A stretch of 64,000 nt of DNA from Halopiger aswanensis (GTDB lineage Archaea; Halobacteriota; Halobacteria; Halobacteriales; Natrialbaceae): contig NZ_RAPO01000003.1 in assembly GCF_003610195.1 (NCBI RefSeq), positions 248,001-312,000 on the forward strand, given 5' to 3'. Of this stretch, positions 62,076 through 64,000 are shown piece by piece (position 1 is the first letter of the stretch; each line of letters starts with the position of its first letter). The position numbers were made by a program, and so were the translations under genes. The notes under the pieces were generated by a model, which saw only the letters and a program-made list of their open reading frames with translations, searched no databases and was not told where the DNA came from.

Positions 62076-63485
62076 ATGAGTGACGCTAGCACACCCGGCG
62101 ACGCGGAACCGGAGCCGGAACACGACCACGAGCACCACCACGACCACGAGGGGCCCGGCTACGCGACGCCCCAGGCCGCCATCGAGGAGGGAGAGCGGGA
62201 GAAACTCGCCTACGTGATGAGCCTCTACGTCGGCACGGACGTCGACGCTTCGGACTTCGTCGCGGTCGTCGACCTCGATCCCGAGTCCGAGACGTACTGC
62301 GAGATCGTCGACCGGATCGAACTGCCCAACCGCGGCGACGAACTCCACCACTTCGGGTGGAACGCCTGCTCGTCGTCGTGTCACATGGAGGGCCTCGAGC
62401 GCCGGCACCTGATCGTGCCCGGCCAGCGCTCCTCGCGGATCCACGTGATCGACGCGGCGGACCGACGAAACCCGGAACTCGAGACGGTCATCGAACCCGA
62501 GGAGGTCTTCGAGTACGACCTCTCGGCGCCCCACACCGTCCACTGCATCCCGGACGGCGAGATCCTCATCAGCATGCTCGGGGACGCCGACGGCGACCTG
62601 CCGGGCGGGTTCCTCGAGCTGAACGACGACTTCGAGATCGAGGGACGGTGGGAGCCGCCGGGCGAGATCGAGATGAACTACGACTACTGGTACCAGCCCC
62701 GCCAGAACGTGATGGTCTCGAGCGAGTGGGCCGCGCCCAAAACCTACTACCCGGGCTTCGACCTCGAGGACGTCGAGGAGGGCAACTACGGCCACCAGCT
62801 TCACTTCTGGGACTGGGAGGACGGCACCGTCGAGCAGACGATCGACCTCGGCGAAGAAGGACTGATCCCGCTCGAAGTCCGGTTCCTCCACACGCCGGAA
62901 TCGACCCACGGGTTCGTCGGGGCCGCGCTGTCGTCGAACATCTTCCACTTCTGGCGCGATCAAACGGGCGAGTACCGCGCCGAAAAGGTCATCGACTTCG
63001 AGGATCGCGAGCACCCCGACTGGGACATGCCCGTGCCCGCACTGCCGACGGACATCCTGATCTCGATGGACGACCGCTACCTGTTCGGCTCGAACTGGCT
63101 CCACGGCGACGTCTGGATGTACGACATCTCGGACCCGGCGAACCCGCGGCGGGCTGACTCGCTGTCGGTCGGCGGCACCTTCGGCGACGTGCAGGAGGTC
63201 CAGGGCCGGGAACTGTCCGCCGGACCGCAGATGATCCAGCTTTCGCTGGACGGCGAACGGCTCTACTGGACGACCTCGCTGTTCTCCTCGTGGGACGAGC
63301 AGTTCTACCCCGAGGAGGGCGAGCGGGGTTCGGTGATGCTGAAAGCCGACGTCGACCCCCGAAAGGGGACGATGGAACTCGACGAGGACTTCCTCGTCGA
63401 CTGGGGCGAGTGTCCCGACGGGCCGGCTCGCGCCCACGAGATCCGGTGGCCGGACGGCGACTGCACGAGCGACGTCTGGCAGTGA
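62076..63485 (+). CDS. SBP56 / methanethiol oxidase-like protein
   Basis: A 469-residue beta-propeller-type protein of the selenium-binding protein family. Human SELENBP1 and bacterial MtoX oxidise methanethiol to H2S, H2O2 and formaldehyde, and MtoX is a copper enzyme. The family region GDELHHFGWNAC-SSSC is present, as are HTVHCIPDG, GYGHQ-like NYGHQLHFWDW and RFLHTPESTHGFVGAAL. The His-rich head (EHDHEHHHDHEG) could bind metal. CTTATC at leaderless distance supports ATG 62076. Activity here is inferred from family. Confidence 0.93.
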   Translation: MSDASTPGDAEPEPEHDHEHHHDHEGPGYATPQAAIEEGEREKLAYVMSLYVGTDVDASDFVAVVDLDPESETYCEIVDRIELPNRGDELHHFGWNACSSSCHMEGLERRHLIVPGQRSSRIHVIDAADRRNPELETVIEPEEVFEYDLSAPHTVHCIPDGEILISMLGDADGDLPGGFLELNDDFEIEGRWEPPGEIEMNYDYWYQPRQNVMVSSEWAAPKTYYPGFDLEDVEEGNYGHQLHFWDWEDGTVEQTIDLGEEGLIPLEVRFLHTPESTHGFVGAALSSNIFHFWRDQTGEYRAEKVIDFEDREHPDWDMPVPALPTDILISMDDRYLFGSNWLHGDVWMYDISDPANPRRADSLSVGGTFGDVQEVQGRELSAGPQMIQLSLDGERLYWTTSLFSSWDEQFYPEEGERGSVMLKADVDPRKGTMELDEDFLVDWGECPDGPARAHEIRWPDGDCTSDVWQ

Positions 63486-63489
63486 GCGG

Positions 63490-63873
63490 ATGGGCGACGA
63501 GACGCGGCGCCACGACGTCACCCTCGAGTGGCCCGACGCCGACCGCGAGCGGCGGACGATCCGGATCGGCGAGGACGAGACGGTCCTCGAGGCCGCCGAG
63601 CGCGCCGACATCGCCCTGCCGTTCGGCTGTCGGACCGGCGCCTGCGGCACCTGTACGGGGCGGTTGCTCTCGAGCAACGGTAACGGAGACGCCGACGAGG
63701 GGACGCCCGACGTCGCCGACGCCTTCGCGTACCGGCGGCCGCCGCGGGCGCTGAAGGAGCGCCACCGCGACACCGGCTACGTGCTGCTGTGTATCGCCGC
63801 GCCGCGGACCGACTGTCGAGTCGCCGTCGGCTCGAGCGTCCACGCCGAACTGGTGGAGAATCCCTGGAAGTAG
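63490..63873 (+). CDS. 2Fe-2S ferredoxin (plant type), second copy
   Basis: A 127-residue ferredoxin beginning four bases after the SBP56-like stop, so certainly in its operon. Ligands are C-RTGA-C-GT-C (about 47-55) and the late Cys in VLLCIAAPRTDC. It is clearly paralogous to the ferredoxin at 61588, sharing DAFAYRR and GYVLLCIA. A pair of ferredoxins around one enzyme suggests that electrons leave or reach the enzyme through them. Confidence 0.94.
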   Translation: MGDETRRHDVTLEWPDADRERRTIRIGEDETVLEAAERADIALPFGCRTGACGTCTGRLLSSNGNGDADEGTPDVADAFAYRRPPRALKERHRDTGYVLLCIAAPRTDCRVAVGSSVHAELVENPWK

Positions 63874-63919
63874 CGAAACGACGGACCGACGGCGGCGTCG
63901 GCCGCTCGGTCTCGAGTCG

Positions 63920-64000
63920 TCACGCGACGGGCAGCGTGAACGAGAACGTCGAGCCCTCGCCGGGTTCGGAGTCGACCCAGATCTCGCCGCCGTGGCGCTC
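63920..64000 (-). CDS. Histidine kinase, C-terminal end only
   Basis: The minus strand gives 26 codons ending in TGA at 63920-63922 and runs off the window. The peptide ERHGGEIWVDSEPGEGSTF and the ending SFTLPVA are the G2 box and last strand of a HATPase_c domain. It is therefore the 3' end of a sensor histidine kinase whose body lies beyond the window. It converges with the second ferredoxin. Confidence 0.88.
   Translation of the reverse strand, partial: ERHGGEIWVDSEPGEGSTFSFTLPVA

Noticed and set aside
1-64000. CRISPR arrays, insertion sequences, inteins, rRNA
   Set aside because: I saw no regular direct-repeat/spacer pattern, no transposase or integrase frame, no intein in mcm, and no rRNA-like sequence.

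Overview
The window is chromosomal DNA of a haloarchaeon. Composition is GC-rich throughout, predicted proteins are strongly acidic, and many genes look leaderless, with an A/T-rich box 25-30 bases upstream of the start codon. The genes present (TFB, MCM, thermosome, Rio1, L10e, a BofA-like protein, Bat-type HTH regulator, paired GapI/GapII) fit the Natrinema/Haloterrigena side of the Halobacteria; the genus is inference. I see no insertion sequences, CRISPR arrays or plasmid genes. The region reads as stable core genome with accessory transport and metabolism modules.

Layout. 1-5 kb: a transducer (MCP), tRNA-Asp and a receiver-GAF-HTH regulator. 5-8.5 kb: two adjacent PIMT-like methyltransferases (one with a degraded active site), a BASS-type transporter and a zinc-finger protein. 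8.6-12.8 kb: a membrane M23 peptidase, an ArsR-like regulator, an M29-like aminopeptidase-family protein and a four-helix membrane protein. 12.8-16.5 kb: a central-carbon block with pgk and bacterial-type gapI on the minus strand and archaeal-type gapII divergent from them; the region between carries two sites resembling TrmB operators. 16.6-25 kb: Hsp20, a RimK-like ligase, L10e, a small wHTH, a site-2 protease with CBS domains, an ABC-2 exporter pair, a hydrolase and an NADP-dependent oxidoreductase.

25-31 kb is an inorganic-carbon cluster: beta-carbonic anhydrase, a small membrane protein, DabA and DabB, next to an Lrp/AsnC regulator. 31-35.4 kb: cold-shock protein, cupin, and an iron-siderophore type ABC importer (permease-ATPase, then a binding lipoprotein) with an iron-box-like palindrome at each promoter. 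35.5-41.4 kb: a second MCP, a Ski2-like helicase, small proteins and tRNA-Pro followed by about 500 bases without a convincing gene. 41.8-48.4 kb: aldo/keto reductase, zinc ribbon, DUF502 protein, MCM helicase, TFB and a DUF2071 protein. 48.4-54.3 kb: sugar porter, ornithine cyclodeaminase-family enzyme, thermosome and a lipoprotein. 54.4-60 kb: KH protein, YfcE-type phosphoesterase, TrpRS, a 5'-nucleotidase-like lipoprotein and Rio1. 60-64 kb: NhaC antiporter, then ferredoxin - SBP56/methanethiol-oxidase-like protein - ferredoxin, and the end of a histidine kinase.

The least ordinary items are the ferredoxin-SBP56-ferredoxin block with a 16-codon leader ORF, the two-site control region between the GAPDH genes, a two-copy structured element directly behind the L10e and thermosome genes with compensatory changes in its outer stem, the PIMT-like pseudoenzyme, and the gene-free stretch after tRNA-Pro that contains echoes of the tRNA T-arm.
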